Part shown: positions 34,409 to 46,855 of the stretch, one piece after another | Position numbering within the stretch: position 1 is the stretch's first letter | How the letters are laid out: each line of letters starts with the position of its first letter | Source of the DNA: Magicicada septendecula | Lineage: Eukaryota; Arthropoda; Insecta; Hemiptera; Cicadidae | Direction: 5' to 3' | Assembly (NCBI GenBank): GCA_034769895.1 | Contig: CM068373.1 | Coordinates: 280,891,158 to 280,955,157, forward strand | DNA length: 64,000 nt | Notes under the pieces: generated by a model | What the model was told of the DNA's origin: nothing | Databases searched by the model: none | The model's input: the letters and a program-made list of their open reading frames with translations, nothing else | Translations under genes and position numbers: made by a program

Positions 34409-35679
34409 TGAGGGCGATTTGAAAAGTTCGCGGCCTACCATATAAATGAATGTGTGGAGTTTCTGTTTTTTACCGCATTGTGGCGCCATGTTCACCCCAC
34501 GAACAGCTGTGAAGTGTCAAGTCGGGTTAAGTCATTGTTCCAGAGAAACAACTGTATAAATAAGCTTATCTCACAGCAACGCTACAAATGGAAAAAACTG
34601 AACATCAAATTTTTTGTTAAGAAAGGTTTAATGCCAACAGAAATTTTGAATGAGATGAAGAATGTGTTGTGTGATGCTGGACCTTCATTTAATACCGAGA
34701 AAAACTGGGCTACTAATTTAAACGTGGTCGTGCAAGTTTGGAAGATAACCCGCGTACTGGGTATCTGAAAAGTGCCACTACACCAGAAGTCATCAATAAA
34801 GTGCACGATATTGTTTTGGAAGATCGCTGTTTGAAATTGTTAAGCCTGTGGGCATCTCAGATGAAAGGGTATATCACATTCTTACTGAGGAATTAGGTAT
34901 GAAAAAGCTGTCTGTAAAATGGGTGCCGCGTTTGTTGACAAGTGACCAAAAACGCATGTGAATGCAAGCTTCTCAAGAATGTTTGATCGTTTTAAGAAAA
35001 ATCCTAAAGATTTGCGTCCATCCTAAAGTTTTTTGATTAAAAACTTGAGTCCATTACTTCACTCTAGAAAGAAAACAACAGTCGAAACAATGGATGCATA
35101 GTGATTCGCCACCTCAGAAAATGGTAAAATAAATTTTGCCGGCTGGAAAGTGTATGGATCCATTTTTCTTGGATGCTAAGGGGATATTGTTACTAGATTG
35201 CCTTGAAAAGGGTCAAACAATAAATCCAGAGTATTACGCTAACCTTCTGGGCCAATTAAATGTAAAAATTCGAGAAACAAAACCAGGTTTAGCAAAGAAG
35301 ATCATTTTCCATCAGGATAATGCACGTCCTCACATATGCGTTATATCAATGGCAAAAATCGCTGAGTTGTAGTACGATCTGTTGCACCATCTGCCTTATT
35401 CGCCTGATTTAGTGCCACCTGAACTTTTATCTATTACCAAACCTCAAAACATTTTCAGGGGGGAAGCGATTTTCCTCAGATGACGAGCTGACAGCAGCAG
35501 TAAACGGTTATTTTGAGGACCTAGAAGAATTGGACTGCCTCAATAGGGTAAGTGACGGGGTAATGACTTGAAGCTTCACTGCTGTTCGTGTGGTGAACGT
35601 GGTGCCACGATGCAGTAAAAAACAGAAACGCTACACATTCGTTTCTATGGTAGGCCACAAACTTTTCAAATCGCCCTCG
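34409..35679 (+). mobile_element. mariner-family transposon, unit 2, defective
   Basis: Same element and TA-flanked insertion (34407-34408, 35680-35681) as unit 1. Changes shared with unit 3 are a one-base loss after NWATN (near 34713), replacement of the TTDDT region by unrelated sequence near 35010-35050, and a TAG after AKIAEL (near 35370). Confidence 0.88.
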
Positions 35680-35681
35680 TA

Positions 35682-36264
35682 AAATTAGTGTTCTATAATC
35701 AGACAAAGTATGATACATATGAAAAATACTCCTTGCCATTACTTCACATCATGCGCAGCTGCTACCTTCAGAGTGAAAAACTATGTGGAAAACTGTCTCA
35801 ACACTAGTAACAAGGGCCCAATGCTATATCTGTGCTGTCGAAATGTGAGCAAAGAATCATTTTAATCATAGGACTCAACCACTGTGCCTGGAAATTTTAC
35901 TGAAAGATCAGAATAAAAGTGTATGTTACTGTAGATGTAATTAGTTTTTTTTATGTCATCAACATCACATACACTTTTATACACTTACATTATACATTTT
36001 ACATACATTTACTGTTCAGTTGAATTCGTATAACGGGTGTGGAGGGTTTTGATTACAGGTGCAGTATCACAGACAATACAAGTGCAACTGTCGATCCTGG
36101 GTTTTTTATTTTATTGTTACATGTTAGTAGCCTATTAACACCTTTATTTCTGTTTTTTAAATCAATAAAGAAGATAAATTAAAAAAAATTGCTGACTTGT
36201 GAAAGATATGGTGGCCTACTTCTGTACCAACAATTAAAGAGTTTTGCTAACTTTACTTGAATAA
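35682..36264. other. spacer before unit 3 junction
   Basis: As 21949-22487 but with 44 additional bp near 35712-35755. No gene seen. Confidence 0.5.
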
Positions 36265-37332
36265 TTGCTGGCGGAGCTCCAGCGCAAATATGACACAATT
36301 CAATCCGAACTCGAGGACGCTGTTTTTGACGCGGATAGTGATCGAATCCAGGTTGAAGATGATTTATGTATAATTGAGTGCAAACTGCACAACCTTATAG
36401 AAAAATTCTCGACTAATCTTACTGAGAATTCTAATACTACTGGTAATGACAGCAGAGCGGAAAGATTCGCTCATGTCATGCAACTGGAGCCCATTAAAAT
36501 CCCAGAGTTTAGCGGAAATGTTATGGAGTGGCAACACTACATACACATATTCAAATACTTGGTAGATCCTCGCTTGGATCTTACCAACATACAAAAGTTT
36601 CATTACTTACACAATTCATTAAAGGATGAAGTGCTTCAAGTTATACAATCTCTGTCTATAACCTGTGAGAATTATGGCATAGCCGTAGGGTTACTCAAGA
36701 CTAGATTTGTCAATAAGCTAATTATTGCCATCCACCATGTCGAAGATATACTGAAAATCAATTCTATCGATAGACAATTGGTGGGTCGCGTATCTAAATT
36801 TCTTAATAAAATAAGTGCAACCATAAACGCGCTCAAGGTTATGGCGTTACCTATAAATATTTATGACCTTATTGTCACTCAGCTATTAGTGTCGAAATTG
36901 GACCCGAATAGTTCCAAACGTTGGAAGGAGTCACTCTCTAACGTCAACTTTCCCGATTTTGAAGGGTTGATTGAGTTTTTAAACAATAGGAGATCAGTGC
37001 TGGAAACCGTGGCGGCAGATTCCGAGAGTGGTCGGGCAGGCAACTCAGCAAGGCCTAAACAACTGATAAAATATGTGCCGGTTTGCCTGCGAACCGGCAC
37101 TTGTATAATACAATTCGATATATATGAAAATAATTTGTTTATGTCAGACGCGAAATTGTTACGACATAAATCTGTTATACCGTTGGGCCGTTGTATATGC
37201 GAGCGGATTCTGTTGTGGGGAAAGTGCGTAATTCGGTTTCTCAGTGCTGTGCATGCGGAGATCTCGTTAGTCGAGTCTTGTCAACCGCCTGGCGTACAGC
37301 GTACCATTCCGACAGAGCTGAAGTTCCATTAA
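36265..37332 (+). pseudogene. BEL gag N-terminal/capsid part, unit 3
   Basis: Open 355-codon frame starting at the tandem junction. It differs from unit 2 at scattered residues (for example LVDPRLD for LVDSRLD, QSLSI for QSLPI), changes mostly shared with unit 4. The last ~90 codons come from the foreign block. Confidence 0.85.
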
Positions 37333-39470
37333 TTGTCGTATATTTCTATTTCTTATGGCTAGATAAACTCGTCCAGATCTGCGGTAAGTTAGAATGTATA
37401 TTATGGATTGCATGAAATAAAATGTGAATTTGAGCGTTATGTGAGTGGATGAAAATGGATAGCTTTTAAATATGCACACTACGTGGCGCGAACTTAAAGT
37501 ATTTAGTGTCATGTAATTTTAATTTATTTAAACTCTGATAGAGCCTTGTAAATTGTAACTAATACAGAGTAATTGCCCATCGCATTAGTGGAGTAAAAAT
37601 TGTGTAATTTCGGGGAACTTCAAAGTTGTAAATGCATTAGCACGTGGCCATGTACAACACCAAACAGGTTATAGTGTGTCGAACTTTCTTGCTCATGTAG
37701 GCATAATTAATAAATTGAAACTTATAAATTGATTTTAGGGCGTCTGTGAGAATTTTGGTGTGATACAAAAGAGAAGTTGTTACATTTTATTTAATATGAG
37801 CATAGTTTAAATGGTCAGGGGTGCCTGTTCGATTTTGTCTAGACTGGTTCAGTCGGTGGTGCGTGTGTGGGTTATGCTTGGAAATAAGTGTTTGGTCAGC
37901 TATTTAATTATCATTTATGCTTAGGGCCCCCGCGCCAGTCGAGGATCTGACCCAAGCATGGAAATTCGACTCTCCATCTGCTCCTGAACATACCAAAAGC
38001 TCTCGACTTCACCTGTCGGAAGGAAAGGCAAGATGACCATACCTCAGCAAAACCCCATGAGCTAGACGTCTGACTCACTGCGCACCGAACTCCTGGAAAT
38101 CCGCTGGATTAAAATAAGGTGATATTCAACCAGTTTTATTTACACTTGGCCTACACAGAAAACACCTATTCGTGCATTTATCAGTCCGTAAAACTCAAGT
38201 TGGACTTTTGTGACACACTATGACATTTTACATCTACATGACGTTTTGATTGGGCTCCAGTCCAATGGGACATAATTTGTACGCGGATTTTTGGGAACTT
38301 TATGTATAAAATGTACTTAGATTCGGTATTAATTGTACACCCGGGGGCTGGCATGTGTCCGGGGCTCATTAAATTTCATGCTCCACATTTTCTAACCCGG
38401 ATCTGTAAGGGGGTTGTTTAAGTATTGGGGGACCGGAAATTCAGCTATGTAGATGGGTGCTGTTTTGTGACAGGATGAGCCTGACCGGCTGGTCTGGTTC
38501 AATTATAATTGCTGATCTGTTATCTATTGTAATGACGGTTTTGACACCTGATTATGTTCTTATGTTGTAGAAGGGTTGGAAGATTTTTTTATTCTGCTTC
38601 AGGCCGGTCCCCTCATTATAACCTTGGGTAGGCTGCTCTTAGGTGCAGATCTATGCAGGCCCATGCACATGTTACGTTATGTCAGGTCACGCTCTGGAAC
38701 ATGACGGCTGCCGGGTCAATCCAGATTTTATTAAAAATTCATAAATTATAATTTCACAATATTTATACAGGCTGTTCATGTCACTTAAAGTTGTAACTTG
38801 ACTAAACTATACAGTCTGCTTTCAGGCAATTCACATTTGGTAATTTGTATGGCATGGTTATTCTGGCCAACCCAGATTCTTTTGGTGCACTATATGTATA
38901 TATATGGATCTATATATTGTAGTTTTGACATTTCTATATGATGGGGCGATATAAAAAAAAATATATATAGGCGGGATTAACATAAACTCTATGTTGTTTG
39001 TGATTTATATTTGTGATATTGGTGAATTGTCTGTGATCTATATGTCTATATGTTGGATTATGTAAAGAAAAAGATATTTGAAAGAATTGGGAGTGCGAGT
39101 TAAACAATAGATGAATTTATGACTTATGAGTATTATATATTGAATGTTGAATTGTGATGGCGAATATTTGAATTGATATATGTATGCATACAAAATATGA
39201 TTAAGAAATTTTCCTCTAATAATGTAAAAAAAAAATTTTAAGATATAATAAAAGCTGTTATTGTTTGTTAATCGAGAGTATTAATTGCAAGTCCCGTCTC
39301 ACTGGACCCAGCACATTTTATGCTTCGTCTAGGCCTTCTGCCTAATTTTAAATATCTAGTAGCTTCTCCTTAAAAAAAAATCCATAAAAACTAAATAAAA
39401 AATAAGGAGGGGTTGCAAATATGTAAACAATTCAAAACAAGGCAAGGTGGTCAGCTATCATGCTAATTCT
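37060..39470 (+). other. foreign block inside BEL gag, unit 3
   Basis: Same block as in units 1-2, palindrome at about 37077-37098, short TA run, and TTTGTGATA inserted near 39010. No coding content is supported. Confidence 0.6.
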
Positions 39471-39483
39471 AAAAACATTCAAT

Positions 39484-39803
39484 GTGCAGTGCTAACCACC
39501 ACTTATATACGTGTAAACAATTGAGGGGTTAACCATTGACAAACGTAAGGAGTTTTTAATTAAAAATAAATGCTGGTTTAACTGCTTGCGGGTGAGTCAT
39601 TCTGTAAATGAATGTAAAAATAAGCACATTTGTAAAACTTGTCCTCAAGCATTGACGTTCTGCTGGGCACCCAATTCTTCTTAAGTTTGATTAAGCCCGG
39701 CAAATTTGTCAGGGATGGGAACTTCCCCATTCTTCAGGAAACTAGACTGGGTTACATTGTGTCCGGAAATCATCCTTTCAAATTCAAATCTCCTTATTGT
39801 GCT
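39484..39803 (+). pseudogene. BEL zinc-knuckle/protease remnant with 447-bp deletion, unit 3
   Basis: The knuckle runs into the distal protease/linker at 39641/39642. The 447 bp between (25895-26341 in unit 2) are gone, including the catalytic LLDSGSQANF. 447 is a multiple of three. One base is also lost near 39522 (AATTGAGG for AATTTGAGG), so the knuckle frame is broken anyway. Confidence 0.85.
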
Positions 39804-40560
39804 TAGTCATTTATTGCGAGAAATGACAATAAAGGGCTCGCTTCTATGGTTGAGAAATTCTGGCAGCTCTAGGAGTATCCTGTCGATTTGCCCTCAGCTG
39901 CCGACAAGTCATGTGAGAGACACTTTGTGCATAACACACTGAGAAATGGTGATAGTAGATTTGTTGTTAGGTTGCCCTGTAGGGCTGGTGATGTGGCTCT
40001 GGGCAATTCGCTGGCCCATGCTAAACAGCGTTTTCAGACTCTTGAGCGTAAACTCATGAGGAATCTTGGGTTGAGGCATGACTATTCCAAGTTCATCAAG
40101 GAGTACCAACTGCTGGGGCACATGTCACCACTCAGTTCCAGCGACAATTTGGTTCATCGCTCCAAGGTGTACTACTTACCCCATCATGCGGTTTTCAAGA
40201 ACTCAAGTCTGACTACAAAGCTCCGCGTGGTATTTGATGCGTCCGCAAAATCCGCTAATGGCCATTCACTTAATGATATGCTACTGGTACGGCCGACAAT
40301 ACAGCAGGACATTTTTTCTATTATACTCAGATTTAGGACCCACGTCTACAGCTTAACGTCCAACATCGAGAAGATGTATAGACAAATTTTGGTCGATTCA
40401 AGTGATTGTAACATCCAAAGAATACTTTGACGGGATTCCCCCGACTTGGAGTTGAAACATTTTGTGCTCAGGACTGTGACTTATGGCACAGCCAGCGCTT
40501 CATTTCTTGCTACCAGGTGACTATTCCAGGTTGCGAATGACAACCTCAATCAGATTCCCT
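39804..40560 (+). pseudogene. BEL reverse transcriptase, unit 3
   Basis: Same blocks and the same shared lesions (stop before EYPVD, Asn before IEKMYRQ, TGA at 40428-40430, TGA near 40518). No private frameshift is seen in this part. Confidence 0.85.
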
Positions 40561-41666
40561 GGGCATGCCAAGTTACTGTAAACAACTTCTACGTCGATGA
40601 TTTAATTACTGGCTGCAATGATATAGATGAGTTTAAACAGTTGAGATCGGATGTAAGCGAATTACTTCGACAGTATGGGTTTCCCCTGCATAAATGGTCT
40701 TCCAACAGCCAAGAAATCATAAACCAATATGGCACTGCCATACCCCTAAACAAGAGTGAAAATGTGAGCACTTTAGGGCTACTATGGAACAATGGTTCTG
40801 ATATGTTTGTTTATAAGACAACGCTCAAACCTTGCCATGAGGCGTTTACCAAAAGAACTGTTCTTTCGGTAATTGCGGGCATTTATGACCTGTTGGGTCT
40901 ACTTGGTCCCATAGTTTTTCTATATAAACGTTTCATGCAGCAGCTTTGGCAAGCAAAAACGAATTGGGATGAGGTCTTATCAGATTCTCTTCTCCCCAAA
41001 TGGAGGGATTTGTATAGTAAACTAAATTTAGTCAATAAGATTAATGTGAACCGTTGCATAAAGTCTAACCCATACATTAGATCGTTTCAAATTCACGGGT
41101 TCGCGGATGCTTGCTGTGAGGGTTATGGTTGTTGCATATATGCAAGAATTGTATATGATAATGAGCGTGACTCATCCAATTTACTGTGTTCGAAATCCAG
41201 GGTAGCCCCCCTAAAACAAATTACACTGCCCAGACTTGAGCTATGCGGTTGTCTTCTGCTTGTCCGTTTGCTTCAAAAGGTTATTTGTGCATTGAACATA
41301 CATGTTCATGAGATTCATCTGTACTCCGACTCCATGGTCACCCTCCAGTGGATACATGGTGAGTCCTCCAGGTGGAAGACCTTCGTCGCCAATCGTGTGG
41401 CTGAAATCCAGCAGGGTTCCACTAACACTGACTGGTATCATGTGAAGTCCCAGGATAACCCTGCCGATGTTCTATCTCATGGTTGTCATCCAGACAAATT
41501 GCGGAACTTCCAATTGTGGTGGCATGGTCCGGCATGGCTTTTGCAAGATCCAATTCACCACTCCAAATTCAGCACAAATGATTCGGCCACCATACGGGAG
41601 TGCCGATCTGAACAAAAAGATCGGCAATTCTTGAATGTATGGCTAGCGTCGTCGCTACCGATATAA
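40561..41666 (+). pseudogene. BEL YVDD, connection and RNase H, unit 3
   Basis: Longest intact pol run of the array: 341 open codons from about 40641 through RNase H (FADACCEGYG, LPRLELCG, SDSMVTLQWI, NPADVLSHG). The YVDD box lies just upstream (near 40592). No private stop. Confidence 0.85.
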
Positions 41667-42682
41667 GTGAAGACTTTTCCACTCTTCAGAGATTGATACG
41701 TGTTATCAGCTATTGCTTCAGATTTATCTATAATCTGAGATTGAATTCCCCTGGTTCGGGACATGACCTGCGACTGTCCAGGGAGGAATTAAACAACACT
41801 TTAAATTTCTTTATACGCCAATCTCAATTGATGCACTTTCACAAGGAGATCATTGAGATAAAGAAAGGCAATCTATCAAAATCTAGCAAAATTACCTCTC
41901 TTGATTCATTCATCGACGATTCGGGGTTACTTCAGGTTGGAGGTCGTCTCCAACATTCAGATTTGCATTACGATACTAAGCATCAGATTATTCTGCACCC
42001 AAAGGCCCACCTCATGAGATTAATAATAGAGGGTGAGCATTCGAGGATGCTTCACGTGGGCGTTCAGTTAACGCATAGTTCTGTTCATCAAAGGTAATGG
42101 ATTGTCAACGGTAAGATTGTTGTCAGTTCTGTCATCTGTAAGTGCATAAAATGCTTTCGCTTCAGAACCCACAAGCAAACGCAGCAACTTGGTCAGCTGC
42201 CTTCGTCAAGAGTGGTATGGACCAGGGCCTTTTCTTCGTCTGCTGTAGATTACGGCAGCCCTATCGTGATCCGTCATGGCGGACAGTGATCCAAGACTAC
42301 CTCAAAGGCATACATATGCTTGTTTGTCTGTCTTGCTATGAAGGCGATTCATTTGGAATTGGTGTCTGACCTGACTGCTGAGGCATTTATTGCCGCCTTT
42401 AAACGATTCATTGCCCGCCGCGGCATTCCCGGGGAAACGATGTCTGACAACGGCACTAATTCTACGGCCACGAGTTCCACTTTGCGCGAGTTATACAAAT
42501 TATTTACCTCTGAGGAATTCAAAACGAGTATTCACTCATTCTCACTTGCCCAAGGTTGCAAGTGGTCGTTCATTCCACCCTCCTCACCACACTTCAGCGG
42601 CCTTTGGGAGAGTGGTGTAAAAAGCATCAAGCATCATCTGTGCCGCACCACTGGCACCACCATTCTTAACTTTGAGGAATAA
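41639..42682 (+). pseudogene. BEL integrase up to the transposon insertion, unit 3
   Basis: Shared TAA near 42096; a TGA (GGACAGTGATCC near 42287) in the core shared with unit 4 and absent from units 1-2. Core motifs SDNGTNS (Phe changed to Ser here) and PHFSGLWES (Gly changed to Ser, shared with unit 4). Cut at 42682 by the GAGGA-type transposon. Confidence 0.85.
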
Positions 42683-43188
42683 TGAGGAGTGTAAATGGAA
42701 AATGGTGTATGTGCCAAAATGTAAATTTTTCAGTAATCGATGAAATGTGTATAGTAGTCTCAATAATGGTTATACGATATTTCAAAAATAACACTAAATT
42801 TAGTTTTGAACCTAATAGATAATATTTTTTTTTAATTTTATTTTTTATCAATAATCTAAATGACTTACCTGGGTAAAGGTGGAAGTACGGCCCTTGATAA
42901 ACTGAAGAATGGTGAATGTGCCTTCTAGGTTTGAAGAAAAGGATGAAAGTCCAAGGTGTTAAAGTAATAAACGCTGTAACTTATGCTTCTTTCACTTTAT
43001 TTATTTAAAAACACCAAAAATAAACAATCTAAATTGAAACCATCCAAGAAAAAGTTCAAAACGTTGTAACTTTAGTCCTTTCATTGCCCAATATTTTGTT
43101 CAAATACACAGAAAATATTTTAACATTTACAAATTAATTGAAACCATAAAAAAAATAAAAAAAATCTTATCTTTTATTCTTGATCAGA

Positions 43189-44270
43189 CTAGTAACCTTC
43201 ACTTGCTTGCAGCAAAAGGTCTTCGTAGAATTGCTTGTGAACTGGATTCTCAAGGTAGTCAATCATGGAAAGTAGGTCCTTTTTCTTCTCCTTGCTAATT
43301 TTCATGGTAAAATTAATTTTTGGCAGGTCTTCTACTGCAGGAAGTGAGCCCATGTCCTTCTGTTTCTTCAAAACATTAGTTTTCGTCCAGAATGGAAACT
43401 CTCCAGGGATACCAAATGATGTTGCTGTTTTTACAATGTAAGGCTTCTTGTGTGATACCCGAATATGAGAAGCCTTGCTTATTTGAAGATTCTGCGTATT
43501 AATGAACTGTGCTGCAAGCTTGGCGAAGTCGATGAAGTCCTCTGTTTTCATTGGAACAACCTGAAATGGGTTTTTTACCCTGGCAGAACTAACAACTTCC
43601 ATCAGGTCTTGAGGAACAATAGCCTTACACTTTCTCCGACGCTTTTCGATAACACCGAAATCACGATCACAGTCCATGAAACTGTGGCCACTGATGGCCA
43701 CTCCAAGAAACTTAATATCAATTGATTTAAAGTATCCTTTATACACCAAATAAATGATAGCCATGAGGAGAATTTTATTTTTGTTTTGCGAAGCACAATT
43801 ATCACACCAAATGACGAGCCTGCCTTTAGTTATGCGGCCTGATGTTACAACTCTGAAGAAACAAGATGCAATCTCGTTTCCACCTTGGCCCCCTATCCCC
43901 TCATGCCACATACACATAAAACTTGACCCAGTGTCACCAATATGAACTCCCAGATTGTATGTTGACAGCTGACGCGAGTAGAACATTGTACTATGTGTTA
44001 ACATAGGCACGAACATTAGTTGTTAGAGATCCATACAAAATGAAGTAAAAGAGCTTGTAGGGAGCTGTGAGGATTTAAGATCCTCAGTCATATATTTTTG
44101 AGCTTTCTCTGACTTACTGTGGTGATGTTCCATGTCCCGGGTAGCGATAGACTTCTCTAGTTCAGTTGTAGCAGAGGAAATTTTTGCTTTAAAGAGATCA
44201 CACTTTTTGCAAGAGTCAACTGTAGGTCGTTGAAATTTTAGCTTAGGGAAGTCTTCATCGAATACTCTAC
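43189..44270 (-). pseudogene. DDE-like protein, C-terminal part, unit 3
   Basis: Continues from the nested insertion (YYSRVFDEDFPKLKF) to a TAG inside the C terminus (two changes after ASEG). A premature TAG near 44023 (…CMDL stop) further divides it. Motifs FMCMWHEGIGGQGGNEIASC, CDNCASQNKN and GHSFMDCDRDFG are intact in the 275-codon downstream part. Confidence 0.75.
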
Positions 44271-45485
44271 TGTAGTAGCATGGTAAACGAAGACATTTGC
44301 CTAAACAAAAATTTCGATCAGGATGAAAATTTGGATTTATGTAGCTAAAGATGTATACTTTAAAATAAGAAAACCTTACCATCGCGGCGGGACCCCATTT
44401 CCGGGAAAATCGATCGGAAAAGTCATGATTGTCGGTTTTCTTCACATAATTGTTTAAATAATGAAAATAAAGCAAAACGTTTCAAATAAATGTTGTAGCT
44501 TATGATTTTATCTACAAATTTTGTCTAAACAATTTTTCGATATCTGAATTAGTTTACGAGATATAAACGATTTTCCACGTACTCTCGCTATACTACTCTT
44601 GGATGTGCGCGCATCTCCAAAATAGGAAAATTTTCAAACATGTGATTAATCGATAATTTGGGATATTTATCGAAGTCGGAAAATTTTGAAAATAACATAG
44701 GACATAGAGAAAAACCTCAGCTTTCACGTGAATATATTTACATATTTCATTAAAGAATTTATCATATACAAAAATGTGTTTAAAAATGGGCAACTACATC
44801 TTATGAACAGAAATTTCGTATTTTGTCACAACTTTTTTGAAAATCATCAGAATGAAAATTCCTTCTGGATTTACTTTCTTTAATGTTTGTATAATAATAA
44901 TATTAAAACGAGAAAAGGATTACTGTTAAGGGGGAAAAATGATCTTGCGTCGAAGTTTGGGTTGTTTTCCATTCTTATTTTTAAGTGTTTTTTCCGGAAT
45001 TCATTTATCAATATTTTCAATGTGAATTAATCAAAATCAATAAAAATGTTCTTATAAGTACTTAAAAGTATACTCTTTCGAAAGGATTAAACATTTTTTC
45101 AGTACACGTAATATTTTTTAAATTATGCTAAATTATTATGCATAGGTACCAAAACTGGCCATATTTTAGTAAAATAAATACAACTTTTTCCAAAATGAAT
45201 ATTTTTGTTTGAAAATTTTAGACCATATTAAAGAATGCACACAAGAGAGATTGCACCTATACAGAGAATACACCTATTGTAAAGGTAGAAATGAGAGGGC
45301 CTACTAAGTGAGGTGAAAATGCAGTTGTCAGGGAAAAAAGCGACCTTGGTATTTGAGCGCGCAACGCCAGGCGGCATGACATGGCGCACTCAGGGACCAC
45401 GCTTGTTGTCGCATGATTGTTACATATCTGACATTTTAAGGTTATTATTTTTTGATAATAAACAGTTTGCGTTAACAATGAGTGA

Positions 45486-45755
45486 AATTATGAAAAAGTT
45501 GATAATATCACTTGTTTCATTTGTGAAAAAGATTTAGAAAATGACAGTGAAGAACATGTTGTTCTTGTGACACGTGGTTTAGAAACATTAAAAGCTGTCA
45601 GTATTGAAAGAAACGAAATATTGAAATGTACTGAAATAAGCAGTGCTATGGTAGTAAATATATTTTCGGCGTGTTCAACAAAAAATGAACTTCAAATTAA
45701 TCATAATTATGAACGTACTCCCCTTTTATATTTTTATACAAAGTGGTGGCGGTAA
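45486..45755 (+). pseudogene. captured coding remnant with CxxC N-terminal module, unit 3
   Basis: An 89-codon open stretch between stops, inside the nested element. It reads NYEKVDNITCFICEKDLEN, then VVLVTRGLETLKAVSIERNE. A Cys-x2-Cys followed by a V/L-rich strand and a GLETLK...R motif is the usual start of a family of uncharacterised arthropod/cnidarian proteins often found with transposons (from memory). The frame lacks its own ATG: an ATG at 45478 is one frame off. It ends after a short unrelated tail. Confidence 0.4.
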
Positions 45756-45999
45756 CTGATGAATTTTCAGCATTATAATATTCGGAATAGTTTATACAAA
45801 CAATTACATTGATCATTTTCCTTACAGAATTTAAGAAATAAACATAAAAGTAGCTACAAACCCTTAAGGTGCCGAGATTCCCCCACATCTATCGTACATT
45901 TTACTACATAAATTGTGTAGGTAAAAGTATGAGGTACTACAGTAACATTCTTGTTTTTTACAAATTTTCATTTTTTAGAAGCTATATACCAAAAAAGGA

Positions 46000-46660
46000 A
46001 AAAATGACGAGAGGTGTAAGTGGAAAATCGGCGTTATCTCCGTAAGGCATTAATATTTAAAAAAACTTTTTTAACCAATCTTGCTGAGAAAATCACGAGC
46101 TACAAGATTCATATACAAGTGTTTCGCTATTTCCATATTTTAAATGAGTAGGACGGAAAATGAACGCTAAAAGGCCGACGCGCGGCGGAAGATCATGGAA
46201 AATCGTTTATATCTCGGAAACAAATTAATGGATCGAAAAATTGTTTAGACAAGTTTTGTAGGTAAAAGTATGAGGTACCACAGTAACATTCTTGTTTTTT
46301 ACAAATTTTCATTTTTTAGAAGCTATATATCAAAAAAGGAAAAAATGATGAGAGGTGTAAGTGGAAAATCGGCGTTATCTCTGTAACGCATTAATATATC
46401 AAAAAATATTTTGAATCAGTTTTGTAGAGAAAAACACGAGCTACAACATTTATTTGAAACATTTTTCGCTATTTCCATTTTTTAAATGACTATAACAGAA
46501 AAACGAACGCTAAAAAAGTGGACGCACGGCGGAAGGTCGTGGAAAATCGTCTATATCTCGTAAACTAATTCAGATATCAAAAAATTGTTTAGACAAAATA
46601 TGTAGATAAAATCATAAGCTACAACATTTATTTGAAACATTTTGCTATATTTTCATTATT
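46000..46660. repeat. about 160-bp internal tandem monomers of the nested element, unit 3
   Basis: Four degenerate monomers can be aligned on GTGGAAAATCG(T/G) at about 46019, 46196, 46358 and 46538, followed by ATCTC(G/C)GTAA, a CATTAAT/AATTCAGAT region, TTTGTAG.TAAAA and GAGCTACAA. The last monomer is the inner part of the right inverted repeat, so arms and internal repeats share origin. Confidence 0.7.
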
Positions 46661-46855
46661 TAAATAATTACGTGAAGAAAACCGACAATCACGACTTTTC
46701 CGATCGATTTTCCCGGAAACGGGGTCCCGCCGCGATGGTAAGGTTTTCTTATTTTAAAGTATACATCTTTAGCTACCTAAATCCAAATTTTCATCCTGAT
46801 CGAAATTTTTGCACAAATTTGTCGAAATTTTGTCTTCGTTTACCATGCTATAGTA

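Larger units (their letters stand above)
44278..46848. mobile_element. long-inverted-repeat element, 2.57 kb, nested, unit 3
   Basis: The ends GCATGGTAAACGAAGAC face each other and the arms match for about 300 bp (44278-44579 with 46538-46848), apart from a diverged ~20 bp near the tips. The flanks are TGTAGTA (44271-44277) and TATAGTA (46849-46855); unit 2 has the single uninterrupted copy (CTATAGTATCG), so this is a 7-bp target duplication (8 bp if the adjoining C is counted) with one later change. No transposase is visible. The interior has about 160-bp repeat monomers at the right and a small coding remnant. Probably non-autonomous; the superfamily is uncertain. Confidence 0.85.
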
